From Alishewanella jeotgali KCTC 22429 (GTDB taxonomy: Bacteria; Pseudomonadota; Gammaproteobacteria; Enterobacterales; Alteromonadaceae), in the NCBI RefSeq assembly GCF_000245735.1, contig NZ_AHTH01000005.1, positions 1-64,000 of the forward strand: a stretch of 64,000 bases of DNA, in the 5' to 3' direction. This document shows, piece after piece, positions 1 to 7,766 of this stretch. Position 1 is the stretch's first letter, and the number at the start of each line of letters is the position of its first letter. Both the position numbers and the translations under genes were made by a program. Below the pieces are notes generated by a model. The model was not told where the DNA came from. It worked only from the letters and a program-made list of their open reading frames with translations, and searched no databases.

Positions 1-590
1 CAATCAGCCGACGCGTTAGCGGTCGGCAGTGTTGACTTGTTAGCCTTACTTTTAACCAGTCTAAATGAAGTTTCCAATGGGATTTCTACATTTCTTACAG
101 AGTCTTTCATATTAAAAAAGACTGTCCACTCTCCATAGGGATCACCTGCTTCACCAATGTACTTAATCACGGTTTGTGTGAGGAATATTGACATGGGGTC
201 ATCTTCCATTATTCCCTCGGCGCACGGTACATCAATTTCATTGATTGAAAAGCTGCCATGTGGCTTGATAATTTTAATGTCGCACAAGATCTTAAAATAT
301 CTATTTTCATCTAGCTTAGGATTCGCAAAAAAAGGCAAGATTGTTAATTCTTCACCAAGTTCGACCTCTTCCGCTTCTGAAAAGTGAGGGATATTCTCTT
401 TGGGAGTATTCCATTTTTCCTCCCAATCTTTATCAGGAGTAACCAGCAACCAACCGCCAAATCCCGAGATACTTTTTTGATTTTTCGTATTTGGTGCTTT
501 TGTGCCATCACCAGTTCGCCAATTAAAATCCTCAGCATGAACAACTAATGTTGTGACAAACAGTACTAAAATAACTATCAGATTTCTCAT
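1..590 (-). CDS. Exported hypothetical protein, 3' end cut by window edge
   Basis: An uninterrupted frame runs from an ATG at 590 to the left edge (196 codons visible, no stop). AAGGA sits about 5 bases before the ATG. The N-terminus MRNLIVILVLFVTTLVVHA followed by Glu-Asp is a good signal peptide with a VHA cleavage site, so the product is probably periplasmic. The mature part contains a GFGGWLLVTPDKDWEEKW segment and two cysteines; I recognise no catalytic motif and assign no function. The DNA is visibly AT-richer than the neighbouring housekeeping genes, which suggests transfer. The last visible codons run through an inverted repeat (39-50) and a hairpin (7-27), so the true stop may lie just beyond the window or the end may have been altered by recombination. 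Confidence 0.7.
   Translation of the reverse strand, partial: MRNLIVILVLFVTTLVVHAEDFNWRTGDGTKAPNTKNQKSISGFGGWLLVTPDKDWEEKWNTPKENIPHFSEAEEVELGEELTILPFFANPKLDENRYFKILCDIKIIKPHGSFSINEIDVPCAEGIMEDDPMSIFLTQTVIKYIGEAGDPYGEWTVFFNMKDSVRNVEIPLETSFRLVKSKANKSTLPTANASAD
39..50. repeat. Inverted repeat arm, 3' side of the exported-protein gene
   Basis: TGTTAGCCTTAC here is the exact reverse complement of GTAAGGCTAACA at 600-611, so 12-base arms flank the exported-protein gene. Next to this arm, 7-27 can fold into a hairpin with GCCGAC/GTCGGC stems. Read on the gene's strand, GGCTAAC follows the coding region and GTTAGCC precedes it. This resembles the placement of R'' and R' boxes around integron cassettes, but one base departs from the RYYYAAC/GTTRRRY consensus. 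Confidence 0.5.
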
Positions 591-599
591 AACTTTCCT

Positions 600-611
600 T
601 GTAAGGCTAAC
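600..611. repeat. Inverted repeat arm, 5' side of the exported-protein gene
   Basis: GTAAGGCTAACA, partner of the arm at 39-50. It lies 9 bases upstream of the gene's ATG on the minus strand, just before the ribosome binding site. Further upstream (about 612-680) there is an imperfect stem pairing ACACTGCGT with GCGTAGTGT, which adds to the cassette-junction appearance without proving it. Confidence 0.5.
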
Positions 612-808
612 ACGCAGTGTAAACGACCCTTTATCTCCATTTATGACACTACGCTAGCGAATAACTAACGTTAAATCAATTGTTTTGATTTCAGGTAGTT
701 TCCAAGCTTTGCAGAGCGAGCCAAAACCTTGCGATTTACCTGTTTACTGTTTGGTTACGTTTGCTGGTGGTTTGGACAGTATCTGGCGCTCTAGGCTGAT
801 CTGGAAAT

Positions 809-1090
809 GTGGTTGGGGTGGTCACACATTTTAGTATCGCAGGATCGACTCCGGTACGCGCGCATACCGGAGTCGTAGTGCGGTTTGGTGTTGGGGTCGG
901 TGTTCTTTTGGGTATCGCAGGGTCGACTCCGGTACGGCTAGCGTACCGGAGTCGTGGTGTGGTTTTGGTGTTGGGGTTAGGTGTTTTTTTAAATATCGCA
1001 TGACCGACTCCGGTACGCGCGCATACCGGAGTCGTAGAGCGGATCGGAGTCGTAGTGCGGAGCTGTGTAGTGTTGGGTTTGGGTTTTGGA
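809..1090. repeat. Tandem array of three palindromes with G/T-rich linkers
   Basis: Three near-identical palindromes lie at 846-875, 924-954 and 1005-1034, spaced 78 and 81 bases apart. Each has arms CGACTCCGGTA/TACCGGAGTCG around an 8-9 base centre; the first and third are identical and the middle one has a different centre. Each is preceded by TATCGCA(G/T)G-like sequence. The linkers are similar and rich in G and T on the plus strand (for example GGTTTGGTGTTGGGG), with a linker-like fragment before the first copy and a broken half-palindrome (GGAGTCGTAGTGCGG) after the last. The unit is therefore a roughly 80-base tandem repeat of REP/BIME character. No gene lies between 591 and 1128. Confidence 0.85.
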
Positions 1091-1094
1091 ATGC

Positions 1095-1122
1095 AAAAAG
1101 CCGCTTTGGCAGCGGCTTTTTT
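1095..1122 (-). terminator. Terminator of the tRNA-Gly-Cys-Leu-Gly operon
   Basis: AAAAAGCCGCT, a short loop, then AGCGGCTTTTTT. On the minus strand it directly follows the last tRNA-Gly gene. It has A and T runs on both sides and could act in both directions. Confidence 0.8.
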
Positions 1123-1128
1123 GGAATT

Positions 1129-1204
1129 TGGAGCGAGTTACGAGGTTCGAACTCGTGACCTCGACCTTGGCAAGGTCGCGCTCTACCAGCTGAGCTAAAC
1201 TCGC
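1129..1204 (-). tRNA. tRNA-Gly(GCC), second copy of the operon
   Basis: A 76-nt cloverleaf with acceptor GCGAGTT/AACTCGC, anticodon GCC, GTTCGAA T-loop and an encoded CCA end. It is last in the transcribed order Gly-Cys-Leu-Gly and is identical to the first gene of the operon (1459-1534). Confidence 0.97.
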
Positions 1205-1239
1205 ATTTTGAAGCTTTTATACTGCTGGTCAGTATAAAA

Positions 1240-1326
1240 TGGTGCCCGGGGCCGGACTTGAACCGGCACGGGGTTTCCCCCGAGGGATTTTAAATCCCTT
1301 GTGTCTACCGATTTCACCACCCGGGC
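1240..1326 (-). tRNA. tRNA-Leu(UAA)
   Basis: An 87-nt class II tRNA with a long variable arm, acceptor GCCCGGG/CCCGGGC, anticodon TAA and encoded CCA. It occupies the leuZ position of the conserved Gly-Cys-Leu cluster next to pgsA. Confidence 0.97.
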
Positions 1327-1360
1327 AGACACCTGTTTAACCTGTCAGTCAGGGTGTTAA

Positions 1361-1434
1361 TGGAGGCGGGTCCCGGAGTCGAACCGAGGTGGACGGATTT
1401 GCAATCCGCTGCATGGCCACTCTGCCAACCCGCC
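1361..1434 (-). tRNA. tRNA-Cys(GCA)
   Basis: A 74-nt cloverleaf with acceptor GGCGGGT/ACCCGCC, anticodon GCA and encoded CCA. It is the middle member of the Gly-Cys-Leu cluster, equivalent to cysT of Escherichia coli. Confidence 0.97.
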
Positions 1435-1458
1435 ACTAAGCTTTCCGACTCTGAGAGT

Positions 1459-1534
1459 TGGAGCGAGTTACGAGGTTCGAACTCGTGACCTCGACCTTGG
1501 CAAGGTCGCGCTCTACCAGCTGAGCTAAACTCGC
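1459..1534 (-). tRNA. tRNA-Gly(GCC), first gene of the operon
   Basis: A 76-nt cloverleaf with anticodon GCC and encoded CCA. It is the promoter-proximal gene of the operon and matches the copy at 1129-1204 base for base. Confidence 0.97.
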
Positions 1535-1567
1535 GTTGCTATGGCCATCTGCCTTAACACGAGACGC

Positions 1568-1595
1568 ATTCTACTGTTTTATACTGAGTCGTCAA
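1568..1595 (-). promoter_or_regulatory. Promoter of the tRNA-Gly-Cys-Leu-Gly operon
   Basis: On the minus strand, TTGACG (1595-1590), a 16-base spacer and TAGAAT (1573-1568), followed by the discriminator GCGTC. The placement about 30 bases before the first tRNA and the near-consensus hexamers fit a stable-RNA promoter. Confidence 0.75.
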
Positions 1596-1756
1596 TAACA
1601 AATTTTTAGTTTTATGACCGTTTGCTTAAAAAGTAACAGCATCGGCGGTAAAAACAGCAACTTGCTTTGTTCTGCCCCCCTGCGGCGACATCCTGTTTCA
1701 AAACCGGCCGCTGCGACAGTCGAAACACGCGCTGTCCAGGCCCGGTTTCAGTAGCA

Positions 1757-2314
1757 CTAGTTTGCGGCTAAATCGGCCCAGGCCGCGCGCAGATATTCGT
1801 ACATCGACCACACGGTTAAAATGGTGGCGATATACAGCAAAATCCAGCCAGCCGGAGTAAACCAGGCAAATAAGGGCAGCTGGGGTTGCCAGATCAGGCC
1901 AATTAACGCCAGCATCTGAGCGATGGTTTTGTATTTGCCCAGATTAGAGACCGCTACATTGGCGCGTTTGCCAAGGCCTGCCATCCATTCGCGCAGCGCT
2001 GAAATAAAGATTTCGCGGCTGATAATAATAATCGCCGGCACTACCGCCCAAAGGTTATGAATGTCGGCAGCAATCAGCACCAGGGCGGTGGCGACCATCA
2101 CCTTATCGGCTACCGGATCGAGAAAGGCGCCAAAGGGGGTCGATTGCTGTAAACGGCGGGCCAGATAGCCATCTAACGCATCGGTTACAGCTGCCAGGCA
2201 GAATACTAATGCCGACCAGAAGCGGGCATTTTCTAAGCCCGAATAGAAACAGTAAATAAACACCGGGATCAGCAGCAAGCGAAAGAGGGTCAGCAGGTTA
2301 GGAATATTCCACAT
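1757..2314 (-). CDS. pgsA: CDP-diacylglycerol--glycerol-3-phosphate 3-phosphatidyltransferase
   Basis: PgsA makes phosphatidylglycerol phosphate, the committed step to phosphatidylglycerol and cardiolipin, in the inner membrane. The 185-residue product starting MWNIPNLLTLFR aligns with the family start. The CDP-alcohol phosphotransferase motif is intact: DALDGYLARR, then GAFLDPVADK, with all catalytic Asp residues. Several hydrophobic helices follow. A longer reading frame extends upstream to overlap uvrC, but the family start at 2314 is preferred; it has only a weak GAGAAC ribosome site and begins 31 bases after the uvrC stop. Order uvrY-uvrC-pgsA-tRNA is the classical gammaproteobacterial arrangement. 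Confidence 0.95.
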   Translation of the reverse strand: MWNIPNLLTLFRLLLIPVFIYCFYSGLENARFWSALVFCLAAVTDALDGYLARRLQQSTPFGAFLDPVADKVMVATALVLIAADIHNLWAVVPAIIIISREIFISALREWMAGLGKRANVAVSNLGKYKTIAQMLALIGLIWQPQLPLFAWFTPAGWILLYIATILTVWSMYEYLRAAWADLAAN

Positions 2315-2345
2315 TTTAGTTCTCACATCAGTCCTGGTTGTCATG

Positions 2346-4163
2346 CTACTTGTTCTGGCAAGCCTGGTAAATCTTTTCAGCCTGTTGTTTGGAAATTCCC
2401 GGTACCTTGCACAATTCGGCAACACTGGCTTGCAACACGCCTTGCAAACCGCCTAAATATTGCAACAAAGCCTGGCGGCGCTTTTCGCCAATACCGGCGA
2501 TATTTTCCAGTGGGCTTTTCAGTAGCGCCTTGCCGCGTTTATTTCGATGCCCGGTTATCGCAAAGCGGTGCGCTTCGTCGCGGATCTGCTGAATTAAATG
2601 CAGCGCCAGCGAATCCTCGGGTAAATGAATGCTACGGCCGCTATCCCATAAAATCAGCGTTTCCAGGCCGGCTTTACGGCTAACACCTTTTGCCACACCT
2701 ATTAACAGCGGCTTTTTGGCAAAGGGCCAGTTGGCAAATTGTTCTAAGGCGATATTCAGCTGGCCCTGCCCCCCGTCGATAAACACAATGTCCGGAATTT
2801 TGCTTTCATCGCTAAGCTTACCGTAGCGCTTGTCCAGAGCAAAGCGCATAGCGCCATAGTCATCACCGGCGGTGACACCGGTTACGTTATAGCGGCGGTA
2901 TTCCTGCTTATAGGGCCCCTCGCCGTCAAACACCACGCAGGAAGCAATAGTCGCCTGCCCCATGGTATGGCTGATATCAAAACATTCCATCCGGCCGATG
3001 GTGCTATCCAGTGCCAGCTGCTGCTGTAGCGCCTGATAGCGGGCGCGCATCTTTTGTGTTAACGATTGCCGGCTATCCAAGGCTATCGCCGCGTTTTTTT
3101 GTGCCAGCGCGAGATACTGCGCTTTCTCGCCACGCTTGGCATAGGTTAAGCGTACCTTATGCTCGGCCAGCTTACTGATGGCGTCCGCCAGGGCTTCGGT
3201 GTCGGGTATTTCCAGTGGCAACACTATTTCTTTTGGAATTTGCTGCTCACTGTGGCCACTTAAATAAAACTGCAGCAAAAAGGCCGACAGCACTTCAGCG
3301 GCTTCGGTATCGGCCGGCACTTTCGGGTAATAGGATTTACTGCCCAGAATTTTCCGATCGCGGATAAAGAGTACATGTACCACTGCCGTTTGCCCTTGCA
3401 GGCTAAAGCCAATTGCATCCAGCTCTTCATGTTCGCCGCTGACATGCTGCTGCTCCTGCACCCGGCGCAGTGCACTGATCTGATCGCGATACGCAGCCGC
3501 CGCTTCAAATTGTAATTGTTCGCTGGCGCTGTTCATCTTTTGCACCAGATCATCAATTACCTGCTGGTTTTTACCGCTTAAGAATAAGGTGGCTAAGCGT
3601 ACTTGCTCGCTGTAATCCTGGTCGGAAATTTTACCGACACAGGGCGCGCTACACAGCTTTAACTGATACTGCAAACACGGCCGGGTACGGGCGCGGTAAA
3701 AACCATCTTCACACTGGCGAATTGGGAAAATCTTCTGCAGAGTTTTGAGGCTATGCCACACCGCACCGGCATTAGGGTAAGGGCCAAAGTACTGCCCCGG
3801 CACCTTGCGCGGGCCGCGGTGTGAGCTGATCCGCGGATGTTTATGCGCGGATAACAGAATATAAGGGTAAGATTTATCGTCGCGCAGCAGTACGTTGTAC
3901 TTTGGCAGGTATTCTTTAATCAGGTTATTTTCCAGGATCAGCGCTTCGGTTTCGCTATGGGTTAGCGTGAACTCGACCTGGCTGATCTGGCTGACCAGCG
4001 CCCGGGTTTTAATGCTGTCGACTTCTTTGCGGAAATAACTGCTAAGGCGTTTTTTCAGATCTTTGGCTTTACCGACATAGATCACTGTGCCGGCGGCGTT
4101 TATCATCCGATAAACACCGGGCTGCTGTGGTACGGTCGCCAGAAAGGCTTTGGCGTCAAACAT
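2346..4163 (-). CDS. uvrC: UvrABC system protein C, excinuclease subunit
   Basis: UvrC makes both incisions in nucleotide excision repair after UvrB loads at the lesion. The 605-residue protein has the full domain order: N-terminal GIY-YIG nuclease (residues about 14-93, with PGVYRM and [13 protein letters not shown]) for the 3' cut, a Cys-rich segment, a UVR motif near 205-240 for UvrB contact, an RNase H-like nuclease (about 380-520, MECFDISH) for the 5' cut, and a C-terminal double helix-hairpin-helix ([23 protein letters not shown]). It lies 14 bases after uvrY and is presumably co-transcribed with it. Confidence 0.97.
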   Translation of the reverse strand: MFDAKAFLATVPQQPGVYRMINAAGTVIYVGKAKDLKKRLSSYFRKEVDSIKTRALVSQISQVEFTLTHSETEALILENNLIKEYLPKYNVLLRDDKSYPYILLSAHKHPRISSHRGPRKVPGQYFGPYPNAGAVWHSLKTLQKIFPIRQCEDGFYRARTRPCLQYQLKLCSAPCVGKISDQDYSEQVRLATLFLSGKNQQVIDDLVQKMNSASEQLQFEAAAAYRDQISALRRVQEQQHVSGEHEELDAIGFSLQGQTAVVHVLFIRDRKILGSKSYYPKVPADTEAAEVLSAFLLQFYLSGHSEQQIPKEIVLPLEIPDTEALADAISKLAEHKVRLTYAKRGEKAQYLALAQKNAAIALDSRQSLTQKMRARYQALQQQLALDSTIGRMECFDISHTMGQATIASCVVFDGEGPYKQEYRRYNVTGVTAGDDYGAMRFALDKRYGKLSDESKIPDIVFIDGGQGQLNIALEQFANWPFAKKPLLIGVAKGVSRKAGLETLILWDSGRSIHLPEDSLALHLIQQIRDEAHRFAITGHRNKRGKALLKSPLENIAGIGEKRRQALLQYLGGLQGVLQASVAELCKVPGISKQQAEKIYQACQNK

Positions 4164-4177
4164 GGGTATTTTGGGTA

Positions 4178-4828
4178 TTAGTGCGCAATTTTCGCGATAT
4201 CAATCATGCCATGGCGCAGTGCCAGGTGAGTTAATTCCACATCACCACTGATCGCCAGTTTTTCAAACATCCGGTAACGATAAGAATTCACCGTCTTAGC
4301 GCTAACGTTAAGTTGCTCGGCAATGTCTGTGACTTTCTGGCCCTGAGTAATCATCAGCATAATTTGCAGTTCACGATCGGATAAGCCTTCAAAGGGGTTA
4401 GCCTGTTGGTTATTCACCTTGGCCAGTGCCATTTTTTGTGCCACTTCGTCGGAAATATGCCGCGCGCCGGAGTAGACCTTTTTAATGGCCATAATCATTT
4501 CTTTCGGCGGGGTGTTTTTCGAAATAAAACCTGCGGCACCAAGTTGCATCACTTTAGTGGGCACGGGCTCCTCACAGGAGATCGACAAACCGATAATTTT
4601 AATTTCCGGGCAGTAATGCAAAATACGCTTGGTGGCGGTCATCCCGCCCATCCCCGGCATATTCATGTCCATCAATACCACATCAGGTTCATATTGCCGG
4701 CAAAATTGCAGGGCTTCTTCGCCGGTACTGGCCTCGCCTATCACCTTGATACCGCGCTCATCCATTAGTATGCGACTGATCCCAGTTCTTACCAGCTCGT
4801 GATCATCAACTAACAGCACGTTAATCAA
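4178..4828 (-). CDS. uvrY: Response regulator UvrY/GacA/SirA
   Basis: The 216-residue product is the partner of the BarA/GacS sensor kinase and normally activates csr small RNAs. The receiver domain has Asp8-Asp9, phosphoacceptor Asp54 in [10 protein letters not shown] and the conserved Lys. A LuxR-type helix-turn-helix follows ([43 protein letters not shown]). The start is a TTG codon giving [11 protein letters not shown], with GGAGAG about 5 bases upstream. It is first of the uvrY-uvrC-pgsA group; the AT-rich gap to the tRNA-Ser gene (4829-5102) should hold its promoter, but I could not fix hexamers there. Confidence 0.96.
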   Translation of the reverse strand: MINVLLVDDHELVRTGISRILMDERGIKVIGEASTGEEALQFCRQYEPDVVLMDMNMPGMGGMTATKRILHYCPEIKIIGLSISCEEPVPTKVMQLGAAGFISKNTPPKEMIMAIKKVYSGARHISDEVAQKMALAKVNNQQANPFEGLSDRELQIMLMITQGQKVTDIAEQLNVSAKTVNSYRYRMFEKLAISGDVELTHLALRHGMIDIAKIAH

Positions 4829-5102
4829 CTTGGCTCTCCGTTATACTGGCTTACCTGTTGCTCACCCTAAATACAAGCGATTCAGGTATAGAATTATTCT
4901 GCTGTCTAGCATAGCCCAGCGCACCGTTTTTTCCTAATACTTATTCGTAATAAGCAAAGGCTGGCGCCAGGCAGCGATTTTGCCAAAAAACAATAATAAA
5001 TAAAGTTAAATTAATGAAATTTATCGGTAATTTTAACTTAAGGTTAATAATTAATCTTGATGCTGTAATGGAGATAAGGGTTAGCTTGATGACACTGAGA
5101 AG

Positions 5103-5193
5103 TGGCGGAGGGAGAGAGATTCGAACTCTCGGTAGGCTACTAACCTACGCCGGTTTTCAAGACCGGTGCATTAAACCGCTCTGCCATCCCTCC
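5103..5193 (-). tRNA. tRNA-Ser(UGA), copy 1
   Basis: A 91-nt class II tRNA with acceptor GGAGGGA/TCCCTCC, anticodon TGA, a long variable arm and encoded CCA. Identical to the copy at 5373-5463. It has its own promoter (5206-5234). Confidence 0.96.
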
Positions 5194-5205
5194 GCATTGG
5201 CCGGC

Positions 5206-5234
5206 ATATTAAAAAGGCCGCCGGCTTTTGTAAA
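5206..5234 (-). promoter_or_regulatory. Promoter of tRNA-Ser copy 1
   Basis: On the minus strand TTTACA (5234-5229), a 17-base spacer, TAATAT (5211-5206) and a GC-rich discriminator (GCCGGCC), 12-13 bases before the mature 5' end. This is the typical form of a stringently controlled stable-RNA promoter. Confidence 0.75.
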
Positions 5235-5330
5235 GTGCAAAGTTTCGCAGTTTTATCTGTTTGCTGAGATTTTCAGCAACAAGCTGCTATTTTCTGCAGT
5301 TTTTCTGCTACGCCCTGTTAGCGTAGCGCT

Positions 5331-5367
5331 AAAAACAAAAAACCACCGGTTAAGGTGGTTTCTCAGA
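5331..5367 (-). terminator. Terminator of tRNA-Ser copy 2
   Basis: On the minus strand AACCACCTTAACCGGTGGTTTTTT: stem AACCACC/GGTGGTT followed by a T run. It sits just after tRNA-Ser copy 2 and separates the two tRNA transcription units. Confidence 0.75.
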
Positions 5368-5372
5368 ATAAG

Positions 5373-5463
5373 TGGCGGAGGGAGAGAGATTCGAACTCTC
5401 GGTAGGCTACTAACCTACGCCGGTTTTCAAGACCGGTGCATTAAACCGCTCTGCCATCCCTCC
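5373..5463 (-). tRNA. tRNA-Ser(UGA), copy 2
   Basis: Identical in sequence to the 91-nt gene at 5103-5193, with the same anticodon TGA and encoded CCA. A TAATAT-like -10 lies upstream on the minus strand (about 5473-5478) with no clear -35. Confidence 0.96.
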
Positions 5464-5622
5464 AGCGACGCGTATATTAATCAGTTAATTGCGGAAAAGA
5501 AAGCAAAACCATGAAAAAAATTTTAGTTGCTGTATTTTCAAGCGGGTAAGGCTGGTGATAACGGAACTTTAACAGTATGATGCGGTCATACAAATCAAAC
5601 TTGGTACAGAGGAGACAGCACT

Positions 5623-6291
5623 ATGTCATACAGAGAAACCAGTAATATCGGCACCCTCAGTCAGGGCGTCGAAATCAACAAGGTCCTGCGCAATACTTAT
5701 TTTCTGCTTGGTTTAACCCTGGCGTTCAGCGCTGTGGCAGCCGGCATTTCAATGGCAATGGGTATGCCAGCGATCGGCGCCATCGTCTGTATGATCGCCG
5801 GTATTGTTATGCTGTTTGTGGTTCACAAGAAAGCGGACAGCGCCAGCGGTATTTTCTGGGTATTTGGTTTTGCCGGTTTAATGGGCGCCTCTTTAGGCCC
5901 AATGCTGCTGGCCTACGCCGGTTTACCGAATGGTCCGGCGCTGATTATGCAAGCGCTGGCCGGCACCGCGCTGATTTTCTTCGGTTTATCAGCCTATGCC
6001 CTGACCAGCCGTAAAGATTTCTCCTTTATGGGTGGCTTCCTGATGATCGGTTTACTGGTTATCGTGGTGGCGGCTATTGCAAATATCTTCCTGAGCATTC
6101 CGGCGTTAAGCCTGACCATCAGCGCAGTAGCGGTGCTGGTGATGTCGGGTCTGATCCTGTTCGATACCAGCCGCATTATTCACGGCGGTGAAACCAACTA
6201 TATCCGTGCCACTGTTGCCCTGTATCTGAACATCTTTAACCTGTTCGTACACCTGCTGCAGTTATTAGGTATTTTCGGCGGCGATGAGTAA
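5623..6291 (+). CDS. yccA: Bax inhibitor-1/YccA family membrane protein
   Basis: A 222-residue integral membrane protein with about seven hydrophobic helices and the family signatures KVLRNTYFLLGLTLAFSA, LTSRKDFSFMGG and HGGETNYIRATVALYLNIFN near the C-terminus. YccA of Escherichia coli modulates the FtsH protease; that role here is by homology. A GAGGAGA ribosome site precedes the ATG. As in enteric bacteria, a Tus gene lies nearby downstream, here the whole tusD-C-B-E set. Confidence 0.93.
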   Translation: MSYRETSNIGTLSQGVEINKVLRNTYFLLGLTLAFSAVAAGISMAMGMPAIGAIVCMIAGIVMLFVVHKKADSASGIFWVFGFAGLMGASLGPMLLAYAGLPNGPALIMQALAGTALIFFGLSAYALTSRKDFSFMGGFLMIGLLVIVVAAIANIFLSIPALSLTISAVAVLVMSGLILFDTSRIIHGGETNYIRATVALYLNIFNLFVHLLQLLGIFGGDE

Positions 6292-6336
6292 TCGGCCCCG
6301 TTAAACCTAGCCGGCAACGGTTGAGTTCGCTAAAAT

Positions 6337-6359
6337 GCCCCGCTTGTGCGGGGTTTTTT
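6337..6359 (+). terminator. Terminator after yccA
   Basis: GCCCCGC-TTGT-GCGGGG followed by six Ts. It ends 34 bases before the tusD start, so the tus genes need a promoter of their own or read-through. Confidence 0.85.
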
Positions 6360-6393
6360 ATTTCCCCCTATGCCAGTTGCAGGTATGCAGATT

Positions 6394-6747
6394 ATGATCA
6401 CCCGCTTTAGCTTACTGTTACAACAAAGCCCCTTTGCTGGCCAAAGCTTTGCCAGTGCGCTGCAGTTCGCCCGCGCTGTGCTGGCCAATGGTTATCAGCT
6501 GGAGCAAATATTTTTATATGAAGATGCTGTTTTAGCCGTGCAGCCAGGTATTGATTTACCGGCCGATGAGCCGGATCTGGCGGCGCAATTAGCCAGCTTC
6601 TGTCAACAACAACAGATCCCGTTATTATATTGTGTGACCGCAGCCGAGAAGCGCGGTATTTACGCGGCAGAGCACAGCCCTTTTCTTGCCGCTGGTCTGG
6701 CAGAGTTTGCCATGCGGTTAACCGGCACTAAGGTGGTACAGTTCTGA
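6394..6747 (+). CDS. tusD: Sulfurtransferase complex subunit TusD (DsrE family)
   Basis: TusD takes persulfide sulfur from TusA and passes it, via TusE, to MnmA for 2-thiouridine at the tRNA wobble position. The product is 117 residues from the ATG at 6394 (MITRFSLLL), which matches the family N-terminus; an AGG lies 10 bases upstream. An in-frame ATG at 6385 is too close to that site. The acceptor cysteine is present in LLYCVTAAEKRG and the protein ends in the typical VVQF. The stop overlaps the tusC ATG by one base. Confidence 0.93.
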   Translation: MITRFSLLLQQSPFAGQSFASALQFARAVLANGYQLEQIFLYEDAVLAVQPGIDLPADEPDLAAQLASFCQQQQIPLLYCVTAAEKRGIYAAEHSPFLAAGLAEFAMRLTGTKVVQF

Positions 6748-7112
6748 TGCAAGCGATTCTGTTAATTCAAACCGCCTCGCCTTTTAATCAGGCCAAAGCC
6801 CGGGAAGCGCTGGATCTGGCGCTGGCGTTAGCCGCGGTGGAGCATCAGGTGAGTATGCTGTTTCAGGATGATGCGGTGTATCAGCTGCTGCCTCCTGCCG
6901 ATAACCCCACTGATGCGCCGGCGCCGTTAAAAGCCTTTCAAAAAAGCTTTGGCTTATTTGCGCTGTACGACATGGGCCCCTGCCTGGTATGTCAGCAATC
7001 CCTGAACAGCCGTGGTCTGGCTGAGCTTGTGCTACCAGAGGGCTTTAGGCTTGCCGATAGCGCGCAGATCCGCACCGCGATGCAACAGGCCGATCAGCTG
7101 ATCCGCTGCTAA
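6747..7112 (+). CDS. tusC: Sulfurtransferase complex subunit TusC (DsrF family)
   Basis: A 121-residue DsrE/F-like protein, structural partner in the TusBCD heterohexamer. The characteristic LFQDDAVYQLLP stretch and the FGLFALYDMGPCLVC region are present. It starts inside the tusD stop (TGATG), a translational-coupling arrangement. tusB follows after 44 bases. Confidence 0.93.
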   Translation: MQAILLIQTASPFNQAKAREALDLALALAAVEHQVSMLFQDDAVYQLLPPADNPTDAPAPLKAFQKSFGLFALYDMGPCLVCQQSLNSRGLAELVLPEGFRLADSAQIRTAMQQADQLIRC

Positions 7113-7156
7113 CAGCGGCTTAGCGCTGTAAGGCCTGTGATTAAAAAGGAGCTGTG

Positions 7157-7420
7157 ATGAAACTGATTACCCTGACCCAACCCCGCTTTGAGTTGCAGAT
7201 GCTTAGCGCCTGCTGTGCGCCGGAAGATCGGATCCTGTTACGCCAGGATGCGGTTTATCTGTGCTTGCAAGCCGATCTAAGCCTGCCGGTGCCGGTATTG
7301 GCGCTGGCGTCAGATGTAAACTGGCGCCAAATTACGCCGCTGGCGCAGGTGGAACTAATTGATGATGCACGCTGGGTTGCGCTTAGCGCTCAGGCCAAAC
7401 AGAATTTATTATGGAACTAA
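7157..7420 (+). CDS. tusB: Sulfurtransferase complex subunit TusB (DsrH family)
   Basis: An 87-residue small DsrH-like protein, third member of the TusBCD complex. The start at 7157 (MKLITLTQPRF) is 5 bases after AAGGAG; a GTG one codon upstream is too close to that site. The conserved DRILLRQDAVYLCL segment is visible. tusE starts 4 bases after the stop. Confidence 0.9.
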   Translation: MKLITLTQPRFELQMLSACCAPEDRILLRQDAVYLCLQADLSLPVPVLALASDVNWRQITPLAQVELIDDARWVALSAQAKQNLLWN

Positions 7421-7424
7421 GCCG

Positions 7425-7766
7425 ATGACACAGGCCTTTATAACGGTTGGCGAGCAGTCGCTGCCACTGGATAAACATGGCTATCTGCAGCAGCTGTCAG
7501 ACTGGACGCCAGAGGTGGCCTTAGCCTTTGCCAGGCTGGAACAGCTGAGCCTGACCGATGCGCACTGGGAAGTGATTTATTTTGTGCGGGAGTTTTATCA
7601 GCAGTTTAATACCTCACCGGCAATTCGGCTGCTGGTTAAAGCGATGGCAGAAAAACTGGGGCCAGATAAAGGCAATAGTAAGTATTTGTTTTTATTGTTT
7701 CCGGAAGGCCCGGCGAAACAGGCTACCCGGCTGGCGGGGTTGCCAAAGCCGGCGAAATGCCTTTGA
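7425..7766 (+). CDS. tusE: Sulfurtransferase TusE (DsrC family)
   Basis: TusE relays sulfur from TusD to the MnmA-tRNA complex. The 113-residue product carries the DsrC fold signature (WTPEVALAFARLEQLSLTDAHWEVIYFVREFY, RLLVKAM) and the C-terminal ATRLAGLPKPAKCL with the penultimate catalytic cysteine. The frame can be extended upstream into tusB, but the family start MTQAFITV is preferred. Having tusE directly behind tusDCB makes this a complete relay operon. The TGA stop falls inside the first unit of a heptanucleotide repeat. Confidence 0.94.
   Translation: MTQAFITVGEQSLPLDKHGYLQQLSDWTPEVALAFARLEQLSLTDAHWEVIYFVREFYQQFNTSPAIRLLVKAMAEKLGPDKGNSKYLFLLFPEGPAKQATRLAGLPKPAKCL

Noticed and set aside
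809-1003. A 64-codon plus-strand open frame in the palindrome array
   Set aside because: Its repeated GSTPVR peptide simply reflects the 80-base tandem unit; no ribosome site and no family resemblance.
809-1090. Possible CRISPR array
   Set aside because: Only three units, the linkers are near-copies of each other rather than unique spacers, and no cas gene is nearby.
5032-5048. Near-palindrome TTAACTTAAGGTTAA in the uvrY upstream gap
   Set aside because: Very AT-rich surroundings make such a short imperfect dyad likely by chance, and it is far from the uvrY start.
5014-5514. A 166-codon plus-strand open frame
   Set aside because: It runs antisense through both tRNA-Ser genes, and its repeated GGREIRTLGRLLTYAGFQ peptide is tRNA sequence.
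5511-5549. Tiny ORF MKKILVAVFSSG before yccA
   Set aside because: Twelve codons, no ribosome site, no leader-peptide features.
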